Origin: Robiginitomaculum sp.
GTDB lineage: Bacteria; Pseudomonadota; Alphaproteobacteria; Caulobacterales; Maricaulaceae
DNA length: 64,000 nt
Assembly: GCA_021776515.1 (NCBI GenBank)
Contig: JAJFFS010000008.1
Location: forward strand, 124,001-188,000
Reading direction: 5' to 3'
Part shown: piece after piece, positions 54,065 to 61,906 of the stretch
Layout of the letters: the number at the start of each line of letters is the position of its first letter
Numbering within the stretch: the first letter of the stretch is position 1
Notes under the pieces: generated by a model
What the model saw: the letters and a program-made list of their open reading frames with translations, nothing else
Told to the model about the DNA's origin: nothing
The model's database searches: none
Position numbers and translations under genes: made by a program

Positions 54065-54961
54065 ATGACCAGAACCGTAATAAGCTCAGCCACAAAAGAG
54101 GTCGTCATAGGGTTTGACCAACCCTTTGTTATGATAGGCGAGCGTATCAATCCAACCGGTCGCAAAGTGCTGGCAGCACAAATGAAAGAGGGCGACTATT
54201 CAATGGTCGAACAAGACGCACTGGCGCAGGTTGCTGCCGGGGCGCAGGTTTTGGATGTGAATGCGGGTATTCCTCTGGCGGATGAGCCAAAAATTCTGGC
54301 AGAGGTGATCCAGCTGGTTCAATCCATAACGGATGTGCCGCTTTGTATCGACTCGTCAATAATTGGCGCACTGGAAGCGGGTCTGAAAGTTTATAAGGGC
54401 AAGGCCCTTGTTAATTCTACCACCGCAGAAGACGAGGTGATGGAACAGGTGTTACCACTGGTGAAAAAATACGGTGCGGCCATTGTTGCTATATCAAACG
54501 ATGACACCGGTATTTCAGAAGACCCGGACGAGCGTTTTGAAATTGCCAAGCGGATTGTAGAACGTGCCGCTGATCATGGCATTAAGTCTGAAGACGTTGT
54601 TGTTGATCCTCTGGTCATGCCTATCGGGGCCATCAGCACGGCGGGCCGGGATGTCTTTCATTTTATCCGCCGCCTCAAAACAGAGCTAAAAGTCAATACA
54701 ACGTGCGGGGCATCAAATATTGGTTTTGGTCTGCCTAACCGCCATGCCATTAACAACGCCTTCCTTCCCATGCTGGCCAGTGCCGGTATGACATCAGCAA
54801 TTTTGAACCCGTTGCATGAAGGGCTGGTCCCGGCGATCAAGGCTGCTGATATGCTGAACGGTGTTGATCCGCACTGTGCAAACTGGATTAAAACATATCG
54901 TCAGCCACCTGCCGAGGGCGAAGGAGGGCGACGCGGACGCAGGGGCAGACGCGGTGCATAA
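54065..54961 (+). CDS. mtgA: Methylcorrinoid:tetrahydrofolate methyltransferase (pterin-binding domain)
   Basis: A 298-residue TIM-barrel protein of the dihydropteroate-synthase/AcsE/MtgA class: MIGERINPTGRKVLAAQM, GAQVLDVNAGIPL, LCIDSSIIGALEAGL, NTTCGASNIGFGLPNR. It moves the methyl from the corrinoid protein to THF. It ends in an unusual tail, GGRRGRRGRRGA, absent from typical members. The AGG GGC codons of this tail also supply the Shine-Dalgarno of the next gene, whose GTG overlaps the stop. The gene symbol follows the MtgA role by analogy. Confidence 0.9.
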   Translation: MTRTVISSATKEVVIGFDQPFVMIGERINPTGRKVLAAQMKEGDYSMVEQDALAQVAAGAQVLDVNAGIPLADEPKILAEVIQLVQSITDVPLCIDSSIIGALEAGLKVYKGKALVNSTTAEDEVMEQVLPLVKKYGAAIVAISNDDTGISEDPDERFEIAKRIVERAADHGIKSEDVVVDPLVMPIGAISTAGRDVFHFIRRLKTELKVNTTCGASNIGFGLPNRHAINNAFLPMLASAGMTSAILNPLHEGLVPAIKAADMLNGVDPHCANWIKTYRQPPAEGEGGRRGRRGRRGA

Positions 54962-55358
54962 AGTTTACCATGGCAACTGTTTATGCGGCGAAGTAACGTT
55001 TGCTGCAGAAGGGGTTTCTGACATCTGGTATTGCCATTGTCATCAATGCCAGCACCTCACAGGATATGTTGTTGCCGCCGCTGGTGTTGATCAAAAAAAT
55101 CTGAGGTATGTAGGTGATATACGGTGGTCGCCGGTTTCTAGCCGCACAGATTCCGGGCATTGTGTGAAATGCAATAGTTTCATGTTCTGGAATAAAAAAG
55201 ATAGCCACTCGATCAGTATTCTCGTCGGTAACCTTGAAGACCCCACAGGGCTGGAGGTCAAGGGGCATGTTTTTGTTAGTGAAAAGCCGGATTACTATGA
55301 AATAGGTGATGACTTACCTCAATTTGAGCAATTCCCCGAAGGTGGTACTCGACAATGA
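54954..55358 (+). CDS. GFA-family zinc protein (glutathione-dependent formaldehyde-activating-like)
   Basis: A 134-residue CENP-V/GFA-domain protein. Zinc ligands are visible in GNCLCGEVTF, WYCHCHQCQHLTGY and SGHCVKCNSFMFW. The archetype Gfa was described as speeding formation of S-hydroxymethylglutathione from formaldehyde, although this function is debated for the family. Demethylases upstream can release formaldehyde, so detoxification or a C1-handling role fits. The GTG at 54954 has AGGGGCAG upstream. The frame opens earlier, inside the methyltransferase gene. It overlaps the next gene by 4 bases. Confidence 0.83.
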   Translation: MHKVYHGNCLCGEVTFAAEGVSDIWYCHCHQCQHLTGYVVAAAGVDQKNLRYVGDIRWSPVSSRTDSGHCVKCNSFMFWNKKDSHSISILVGNLEDPTGLEVKGHVFVSEKPDYYEIGDDLPQFEQFPEGGTRQ

Positions 55359-57310
55359 ATGCTGTGCCTTCACATACGGTGTTGTTCACCCCATCAGGCA
55401 TTCGCACTGAAACCAATGAGGGTGAAAGCCTTTATGACAGTGCGTTGCGTGCCGGGGTTGATCTGCGCTCTATCTGTGGTGGCAAGGGGCTTTGCAAACG
55501 CTGTCAGGTAAAGCTTTCACCCGGTAAGCATGCTAAGTTTAAGGTTGATGTTTTGGAAACCCATTTGGGCAGGCTAACGCCAACAGAGAAAAAGGCTATG
55601 GCTGAGGGGGAGCTAACCGAAGACCGGCGCCTTGCTTGCCGGGCAAAAGTATATGGTGATGTGGTGGTGGACGTACCCGATGACAGCCGGGAGCATGAAA
55701 CCAGCATTTCCAAAAAAAGCACGCAAATCACCACAGACATCAACCCGTCCGTAAAATTGTATATGTGCAGGCTGGCGGTTCCCAGCCTGGAAGATAATCC
55801 CAGTGATGCCGAGGCACTAAGCCATGCCCTTGAAGGGTTTGGTGTACATGCCAAAGCCGTGCACAGTGTACTGGTGAAATTGCAAAGTGTTCTGGCGCAA
55901 AATGAGCGTTCGCTAATAGCTGTTGTGCGCGATGGTCACCAGGTCATTGATGTTTGGCCGCCCTCTGCCTCTGATGTTTATGGGGCCGCGATCGACATCG
56001 GTTCAACCTCGGTTGCGCTTTATGTTTATAATTTGGCAAACGGCACTTTGGTTTACGAAAAGGCGGCGATGAACCCCCAAATTCGCTTTGGCGAAGACCT
56101 GATGAGCCGGGTTTCTTACATCATGATGAATAAGGGCGGCGAGCACAAACTAACCGCCGCCATTCAGGAACAAATGGCTATCATGCTTAAAGAGGCTGTT
56201 GCTGCGCTTGAGATCAAGCCTGAACAATTGCTTGAAGTTACGGCTGTCGGCAATCCGATCATGCACCATTTGTTTTTGGGCCTGTCTCCGGTTGAGCTTG
56301 GCCAGGCACCCTTCACCCTGACCGTTAAGGACTGGGTGGATGTGTCGGCGCGGAAGCTTGATCTTGGCTTGTCTGAGGAGGCGCGCATTTCTTTCCTGCC
56401 CTTGATCGGCGGGCATGTAGGCGCAGATACAACCGGGGCCTATCTTACACAAATCGATACGATGAAAGGCCGTTCGGTCTTGCTTGTGGATATTGGCACT
56501 AATGCTGAAATTGTATTGAGCCATAAGGGCCGTGTTGCTGCCGCCTCATCACCCACAGGCCCGGCTTTTGAGGGTGCCGAGATCAGCCACGGCGTGCGGG
56601 CCAGTATTGGTGCCATCGAACGGGTACGTATTGATGCGAACACCAAACAATCAAAGTTCAAAGTAATCGGCTATGATGAATGGCTCAGTGACCTCTCACC
56701 TGATTTTTCAACTCATAATATCACTGGCATTTGCGGGTCCGGTATTTTTGAGGTCATGGTTGAGTTGGCCAATGCGGGCCTTATCGACGAAAGCGGTTTA
56801 TTTGTACCGGATGCCGCCCCGGACCGGTTTATCAAAGATGGGAAAAGCTGGAAATATGTGCTGGCAAACAGGCCTGAAAACCCGATAACCATTAAGCAAA
56901 CCGATATTCGGGCGGTACAACTTGCCAAGGCTGCACTGAGCGCCGGGGTCAGTCTGTTGTCTGAATACCTTTCTTGCGATGCCTTTGACGAAGTGCTGCT
57001 GGCCGGTGCTTTTGGTACGCATCTTGATCCGCATTATGTGGTGCAGATTGGTATTATTCCGGGTGCTTCGGCTGAGAATACGCGTTCCATTGGCAATGCC
57101 GCTGGTATGGGGGCGGCTATGGCGCTTTTGAATGTTGATGAAAAAACGAAAATTATTGAGGCAGTCACGCACATAGAAAAGCTTGAAACGGCGATGGAGC
57201 CAAAATTTCAGGGCTATTTTGTTGGGGCTATGCGGTTTCCAACAGCCCCGGTGGCAAACCAGAAAAACAAAACACGGCGGCGACGGCGTAACACGCAGGA
57301 GAGATCATAA
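55355..57310 (+). CDS. RACo/RamA-like corrinoid activation protein (ASKHA, DUF4445)
   Basis: A 651-residue protein. The N-terminal ferredoxin-like domain has a [2Fe-2S] site (SICGGKGLCKRCQVKL and LACRAK). A linker and a C-terminal ASKHA ATPase domain follow (YGAAIDIGSTSVALYVYN, LLVDIGTNAEIVL, ITGICGSGIFEVMVEL, LLAGAFGTHLDP). RACo proteins use reductant and ATP to bring inactive Co(II) corrinoid back to Co(I). Inactivation would be frequent in an aerobe. The C-terminus ends KTRRRRRNTQERS, one of three Arg-rich tails in this cluster. The stop overlaps the next start (TAATG). Confidence 0.92.
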   Translation: MNAVPSHTVLFTPSGIRTETNEGESLYDSALRAGVDLRSICGGKGLCKRCQVKLSPGKHAKFKVDVLETHLGRLTPTEKKAMAEGELTEDRRLACRAKVYGDVVVDVPDDSREHETSISKKSTQITTDINPSVKLYMCRLAVPSLEDNPSDAEALSHALEGFGVHAKAVHSVLVKLQSVLAQNERSLIAVVRDGHQVIDVWPPSASDVYGAAIDIGSTSVALYVYNLANGTLVYEKAAMNPQIRFGEDLMSRVSYIMMNKGGEHKLTAAIQEQMAIMLKEAVAALEIKPEQLLEVTAVGNPIMHHLFLGLSPVELGQAPFTLTVKDWVDVSARKLDLGLSEEARISFLPLIGGHVGADTTGAYLTQIDTMKGRSVLLVDIGTNAEIVLSHKGRVAAASSPTGPAFEGAEISHGVRASIGAIERVRIDANTKQSKFKVIGYDEWLSDLSPDFSTHNITGICGSGIFEVMVELANAGLIDESGLFVPDAAPDRFIKDGKSWKYVLANRPENPITIKQTDIRAVQLAKAALSAGVSLLSEYLSCDAFDEVLLAGAFGTHLDPHYVVQIGIIPGASAENTRSIGNAAGMGAAMALLNVDEKTKIIEAVTHIEKLETAMEPKFQGYFVGAMRFPTAPVANQKNKTRRRRRNTQERS

Positions 57311-58842
57311 TGTCACGAGAGCATAGACGAGGTGGACGTAGAGGCAGAGTGCAGGGCAAAGGGACTACGCCAAAGGCTGCGCCGTATATTGTTCGGAAAA
57401 TTCCGCCCTATGAGATATTAGGGGCCACCGATCTGGCACAGATAGAGCATAATGCCGACACCATCCTTGAAGACATTGGTGTAGACATAAAAGACGATCC
57501 GGAATCCATTGATATTTTTGTTGCCGCTGGTGCATCGGCTGATGGTGAACGGGTGCGTTTCCCGCGCGGCATGTGCCGGGAAATAATCCAGAAAAGTGCC
57601 CCGGAAATTTTTACGCAACACGCCCGTAACAAGGATAATAATGTCGTTATCGGCGGTAATAATACGGTGCTTGTACCGGCGTATGGCCCGCCTTTTATTT
57701 ACTCCCGCGAAGAGGGGCGACGCTATGCAAGGATTGAGGATTTCCGTAATTTTATAAAATTGGCCTACATGTCGCCAACCCTGCACCATTCTGGTGGTAC
57801 GGTATGCGAGCCGCTGGATCTGCCGGTCAATAAACGCCATTTTGATATGGTTTACAGCCATATCAAATATTCTGACAAAGCCTTTATGGGATCAGTTACA
57901 GCGCCTGAACGTGCCGAAGATTCTGTATCCATGGTCAAGATCGTTTTTGGCGAGGATTTTGTTGAAGACAATTGTGTGCTGGTCAATTTGATCAATGCCA
58001 ATTCGCCGCTCACTTTTGATTCTGTGATGCTGGGCGCACTTAAAGTTTATGCACGACATAATCAGGCCTCGATGGTGAGCCCGTTTATTGTGGCCGGTGC
58101 CATGTCGCCGGTTACCGTTGCTGCGGTTGCGGCGCAAAGTCTGGCCGAAGGCATGGTTGGTATGGCGCTGGCGCAACTCATTCGCCCAGGTGCGCCGGTT
58201 ATTTATGGTAATTTTGTCAGCTCCATGTCCATGCAGTCCGGTGCACCAACTTTTGGTACGCCCGAGGCTTCACAGGTAATCAATATTGGTGCGTCTTTGG
58301 CACGCAGACTGGGTGTACCATTTCGCAGTGGTGGCGGGTTTACGTCGTCAAAAGTTCCCGATGCACAGGCTGCTTATGAAGCCACCAATACATTGCAAGC
58401 CGGCTTGCTGGCTGGTGTAAACTTCATGCTCCACACCGCAGGCTGGCTGGAAGGTGGATTGGCCATGGGGTACGAAAAGTTTATCATGGATGCTGATCAG
58501 GCTGGCATGATGGCGGTTTATGCCAATGGCGTAGATATGTCGGAGAACGGGCAGGCGCTTGATGCCATTAGGGAGGTTGGTCCGGGCAAGCATTTTCTGG
58601 GATGTGCCCACACGCAAGCCAACTTCAAATCGGCATTCTACAGCTCTGCCATTGCCGATAATAACAGCTATGAACAATGGCAAGAAGACGGCGAACAGGA
58701 TGCCCAGATGCGGGCGGAGAAAATCTACAAACAAATGCTTGCTGATTACGCCCCCCCGGAATTAGACCCGGAACTGGATAAAAAGCTACTGAAATTCGTA
58801 GACGATAGAAAAAATAGTTTTGAGGATTCCAACATCAGCTAA
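57310..58842 (+). CDS. mtgB: MttB-family corrinoid methyltransferase, non-pyrrolysine (glycine betaine type)
   Basis: A 510-residue TIM-barrel methyltransferase of the trimethylamine methyltransferase superfamily: ADTILEDIGVDIKD, LHHSGGTVCEPLD, GAPVIYGNFVSSMSMQSGAP, RSGGGFTSSKVPDAQAAYE. The frame is uninterrupted by TAG, so it lacks pyrrolysine, as do MtgB, MtpB and MtcB, which use glycine betaine, proline betaine or carnitine. The nearby BCCT carrier, DMGDH-like enzyme and soxBDAG point to glycine betaine, giving dimethylglycine. The N-terminus is Arg/Gly-rich (REHRRGGRRGRVQGKG). GGAGAG precedes the ATG. The symbol is by inferred substrate. Confidence 0.87.
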   Translation: MSREHRRGGRRGRVQGKGTTPKAAPYIVRKIPPYEILGATDLAQIEHNADTILEDIGVDIKDDPESIDIFVAAGASADGERVRFPRGMCREIIQKSAPEIFTQHARNKDNNVVIGGNNTVLVPAYGPPFIYSREEGRRYARIEDFRNFIKLAYMSPTLHHSGGTVCEPLDLPVNKRHFDMVYSHIKYSDKAFMGSVTAPERAEDSVSMVKIVFGEDFVEDNCVLVNLINANSPLTFDSVMLGALKVYARHNQASMVSPFIVAGAMSPVTVAAVAAQSLAEGMVGMALAQLIRPGAPVIYGNFVSSMSMQSGAPTFGTPEASQVINIGASLARRLGVPFRSGGGFTSSKVPDAQAAYEATNTLQAGLLAGVNFMLHTAGWLEGGLAMGYEKFIMDADQAGMMAVYANGVDMSENGQALDAIREVGPGKHFLGCAHTQANFKSAFYSSAIADNNSYEQWQEDGEQDAQMRAEKIYKQMLADYAPPELDPELDKKLLKFVDDRKNSFEDSNIS

Positions 58843-58899
58843 CACCCCTTAACGAGATAATGGTCACAGGTAATGGGCCAAACTAAAGGAAACAAACAA

Positions 58900-59796
58900 A
58901 TGAGTGCAGAACTTATTGACGGTAAAGCCATTGCGGCATCACTGCGATCACGCCTTGCCGAGGCAGTCTCAAGTTTACAAGCGGCGCACGGACGCGCACC
59001 GGCTTTGGCCGTGGTGCTGGTTGGCGATGATCCCGCCAGTCAGGTTTATGTGCGCAACAAGGCCCGCCAGACCGAAGAGGTCGGCATGCGTTCCATCGAA
59101 CACCGTCTTGATGATGATACGCCTCAGGACGTTCTAGTTAATCTGGTGCAGACCTTGAACGCTGATCCGCTCATTGATGGCATACTGGTGCAATTGCCCT
59201 TGCCAGACCATCTTGATGAAGCGGCGGTTATTGAACAGATTGACCCGTCCAAGGATGTGGATGGCCTGACCGAGGCTAGCGCTGGGCGACTGGTGCTGGA
59301 CAAACCGGGTTTGCGGCCCTGCACCCCCACGGGTTGTGTAATTCTGGCGCGTGAAGTGCTGGGCGATTTAACCGGCAAATCCTGCGTCATAGTTGGCCGG
59401 TCAATTCTGGTTGGCAAGCCCGCCGCATTTTTGTTTCTTGAACAAAATTGCACCGTTACCATAGCCCATTCCCGCACGCAGGGTTTACCTGCCCTTTGCC
59501 GTGAGGCCGACATTCTGGTGGCCGCCGTTGGCCGCCCGATGATGGTTAAAGGTGATTGGATAAAACCGGGTGCCTGTGTTATTGATGTGGGTATAAACCG
59601 TATTGATGCGCCCGAGCGCGGGGAGGGTAAAACCCGCCTTGTGGGTGATGTGGATTTTGACGCAGGCAAGGACGTTGCCGGCGCTATAACCCCGGTGCCG
59701 GGTGGTGTTGGCCCAATGACTATCGCCTGCTTGCTTCGCAACACTGTACTGTCCGCTTGTGCGCGTGAAGGCTGGTCCGTACCGGAAGGTGTGTGA
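58900..59796 (+). CDS. folD: Methylene-THF dehydrogenase/methenyl-THF cyclohydrolase
   Basis: A 298-residue bifunctional enzyme that converts methylene-THF to 10-formyl-THF with NADP+ or NAD+. Seen: [15 protein letters not shown] (catalytic Lys region), [43 protein letters not shown] and [16 protein letters not shown]. The ATG at 58900 has AAAGGA 9 bases upstream. The frame also opens at 58873. It links methylene-THF from metF, DMGDH and SoxBDAG to fhs. The stop overlaps the fdsG start. Confidence 0.96.
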   Translation: MSAELIDGKAIAASLRSRLAEAVSSLQAAHGRAPALAVVLVGDDPASQVYVRNKARQTEEVGMRSIEHRLDDDTPQDVLVNLVQTLNADPLIDGILVQLPLPDHLDEAAVIEQIDPSKDVDGLTEASAGRLVLDKPGLRPCTPTGCVILAREVLGDLTGKSCVIVGRSILVGKPAAFLFLEQNCTVTIAHSRTQGLPALCREADILVAAVGRPMMVKGDWIKPGACVIDVGINRIDAPERGEGKTRLVGDVDFDAGKDVAGAITPVPGGVGPMTIACLLRNTVLSACAREGWSVPEGV

Positions 59797-60269
59797 TGAC
59801 AAACATGACCCATTGGGATGACAATAAAGCCAAGGCGGTGATGACAAACAGTCATGCCCGGGGTGCACCCCTGACCGGGGCCTTGCGGGCGCTGGTTGAT
59901 GCCTTTGGTTATGTGGATGATGCGGCGATTGCCCCCCTCATGCAGACCTATGCGCGTAGCCGCGCCGAAGTTCTGGGCGTAATCTCATATTATGATGATT
60001 TTCGCCAATCTTCACCGGGGCGGCACGTCATTCGTCTTTGTCAGGCTGAAGCTTGTCAGGCCGTTGGTGCGCGGGAATTGACTGCCCATGTTTGTAAAAA
60101 AACCGGCCTTGCCCTGGGTGAAACCACGGGCGATGGCCAACTCACGCTGGAACCTGTCTATTGCCTCGGTCTTTGTGCCAACGGTCCGGCGGCCGATATT
60201 AACGGCAAACCTGCCGCGCATCTGGATGAAAAATCCATTGATGCCAAACTGGCGGAGATTACTAAATGA
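59796..60269 (+). CDS. fdsG: NAD-dependent formate dehydrogenase gamma subunit (NuoE-like)
   Basis: A 157-residue thioredoxin-like [2Fe-2S] protein. The four Cys are in RLCQAEACQAVGARE and VYCLGLCANGPA, as in NuoE. It relays electrons between the formate-oxidising subunit and the NADH site. ATG 59796 overlaps the folD stop (TGATG). Together with fdsB and fdsA it forms the soluble NAD-linked formate dehydrogenase operon. Confidence 0.9.
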   Translation: MTNMTHWDDNKAKAVMTNSHARGAPLTGALRALVDAFGYVDDAAIAPLMQTYARSRAEVLGVISYYDDFRQSSPGRHVIRLCQAEACQAVGARELTAHVCKKTGLALGETTGDGQLTLEPVYCLGLCANGPAADINGKPAAHLDEKSIDAKLAEITK

Positions 60270-60282
60270 GAGATTTTTCGTA

Positions 60283-60352
60283 CCTCATCCTGAGCTTGTC
60301 GAAGGATAAAATCATTAATGTCTCTCTCTGCTTCGACAAGCCCGGCATGAGG
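60283..60352. repeat. Palindromic repeat pair inside the fds operon
   Basis: CCTCATCCTGAGCTTGTCGA... and ...TTCGACAAGCCCGGCATGAG form a facing pair of the same repeat family as 21814-21884. The GAGGAG at its right end doubles as the Shine-Dalgarno for fdsB (ATG 60361). Confidence 0.8.
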
Positions 60353-60360
60353 AGAACATT

Positions 60361-61896
60361 ATGAACACACGCATTTTCATACCTGCCGACATGTTGGCCA
60401 TTGCTCTGGGTGCCAATGAAATTGCTGTTGCAATGGCGAGTGAGGCTAATGCACGGGGTGAAGCCATCGAGATTATCCGCAATGGTTCACGTGGCCTTTG
60501 TTGGGCAGAACCATTGGTGGAAGTGCAAACCGATACGGGCCGCATAGCCTATGGCAACATTACCATAAATGATGTTGGCGGTTTGTTTGATGCTGATTTC
60601 CTTAAAGGCGGTGCGCATGAAAAATGCCTCGGGGCAACAGAGGAAATACCTTTTTTGAAAGCGCAGGAACGCTTTATTTTCAAAACCTGCGGGCTATATG
60701 CCCCTTGCAATATAGTGGCCTATGAGGCTCATGGCGGGTTTGCAGGTCTACGCGCGGCTCTTGCCCTGTCATCAGAAAAAATCGTTGACGAGGTTCAGAC
60801 ATCTGGCCTTCGCGGGCGCGGCGGTGCCGGGTTTCCGGCGGCGATAAAATGGCGCACGGTTTTGGATGTCGATGTTTCGCAAAAATACGTGGTCTGCAAT
60901 GCTGATGAGGGCGATTCAGGCACCTTTGCCGACCGCCTGATTATGGAGGGCGACCCGTTTCGCCTGATCGAAGGCATGGTCATTGCCGGCCTGGCCACAG
61001 GGGCGCAAGAGGGCGTTGTTTATTTGCGCTCTGAATATCCCGTTGCAAAGCGGGTGCTGGAAACAGCCATTGAACGCGCAGAAGCGGCCGGATGGCTAGG
61101 CACCAATATTCAGGGTAGTGGCAAGGACTTTACCCTTGGCGTTTTTGTTGGTGGTGGTTCCTATGTGTGCGGCGAGGAAACCGCACTTCTGGAAAGTCTG
61201 GAGGGCAAGCGCGGCATTGTTCGTGTCAAACCCCCCATACCGGCGCTGGAGGGGCTGCACGGCAAACCCACGCTGATCAACAATGTGATTACTTTGTGCG
61301 CTGTGCCGGATATTCTTGCCAGGGGCGGCGCATGGCATGGCGCACTTGGCGTGGGCCGCTCCACCGGCACTTTGCCGTTTCAACTTGCTGGCGATGTAAA
61401 GTATGGCGGCTTGGTCGAGCTGCCCTTCGGGCGCTCATTACGCGAACTTGTTGAAGATTTTGGTGGCGGCACTCGTTCCGGCCTGTCTGTGAAAGCAATA
61501 CAGATCGGCGGGCCATTAGGGGCGTATCTGCCTCCTCATCTGTTCGATACACCGCTGGATTATGAGGCTATGGCAGCCTTGGGCGCGGGTGTGGGTCATG
61601 GCGGCATTGTGGTTTATAACGAGACCACAGATATGCGCCAGCAAGCCCGTTATGCGTTTGAGTTTTGCGCCCATGAAAGCTGCGGCAAATGTACGCCGTG
61701 CCGCATTGGCTCGGTTCGGGGGGCAGAGGTGCTGGCAGAAGATACACCAGACCTTCATCTTGTGGATGACCTTTGCGAAGTGATGATTGATGGCTCCGCC
61801 TGCGCCATGGGCGGTATGACGCCAGTGCCAGTGCAATCGGCCATCAAATACTTTGCCGATGACTTCGGTACGCCCCAGCGCGTCGCAGCGGAATAG
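60361..61896 (+). CDS. fdsB: NAD-dependent formate dehydrogenase beta subunit (NuoF-like)
   Basis: A 511-residue subunit with an N-terminal thioredoxin-like domain (about 1-120) and a NuoF-like core. The NADH/FMN site appears as GLRGRGGAGFPAAIKW, NADEGDSGTFADR and GGGSYVCGEETALLES. The [4Fe-4S] site is HESCGKCTPCRIGS with a further Cys in GSACAMGG. It passes electrons from formate oxidation to NAD+. The upstream ribosome-binding site is provided by a palindromic repeat. It is spaced 10 bases from fdsA. Confidence 0.95.
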   Translation: MNTRIFIPADMLAIALGANEIAVAMASEANARGEAIEIIRNGSRGLCWAEPLVEVQTDTGRIAYGNITINDVGGLFDADFLKGGAHEKCLGATEEIPFLKAQERFIFKTCGLYAPCNIVAYEAHGGFAGLRAALALSSEKIVDEVQTSGLRGRGGAGFPAAIKWRTVLDVDVSQKYVVCNADEGDSGTFADRLIMEGDPFRLIEGMVIAGLATGAQEGVVYLRSEYPVAKRVLETAIERAEAAGWLGTNIQGSGKDFTLGVFVGGGSYVCGEETALLESLEGKRGIVRVKPPIPALEGLHGKPTLINNVITLCAVPDILARGGAWHGALGVGRSTGTLPFQLAGDVKYGGLVELPFGRSLRELVEDFGGGTRSGLSVKAIQIGGPLGAYLPPHLFDTPLDYEAMAALGAGVGHGGIVVYNETTDMRQQARYAFEFCAHESCGKCTPCRIGSVRGAEVLAEDTPDLHLVDDLCEVMIDGSACAMGGMTPVPVQSAIKYFADDFGTPQRVAAE

Positions 61897-61906
61897 GAGA
61901 GGCCTT

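Noticed and set aside
57310-58842. Pyrrolysine-encoding (amber) MttB
   Set aside because: The frame is continuous for 510 codons with no internal TAG, so pyrrolysine is not used.
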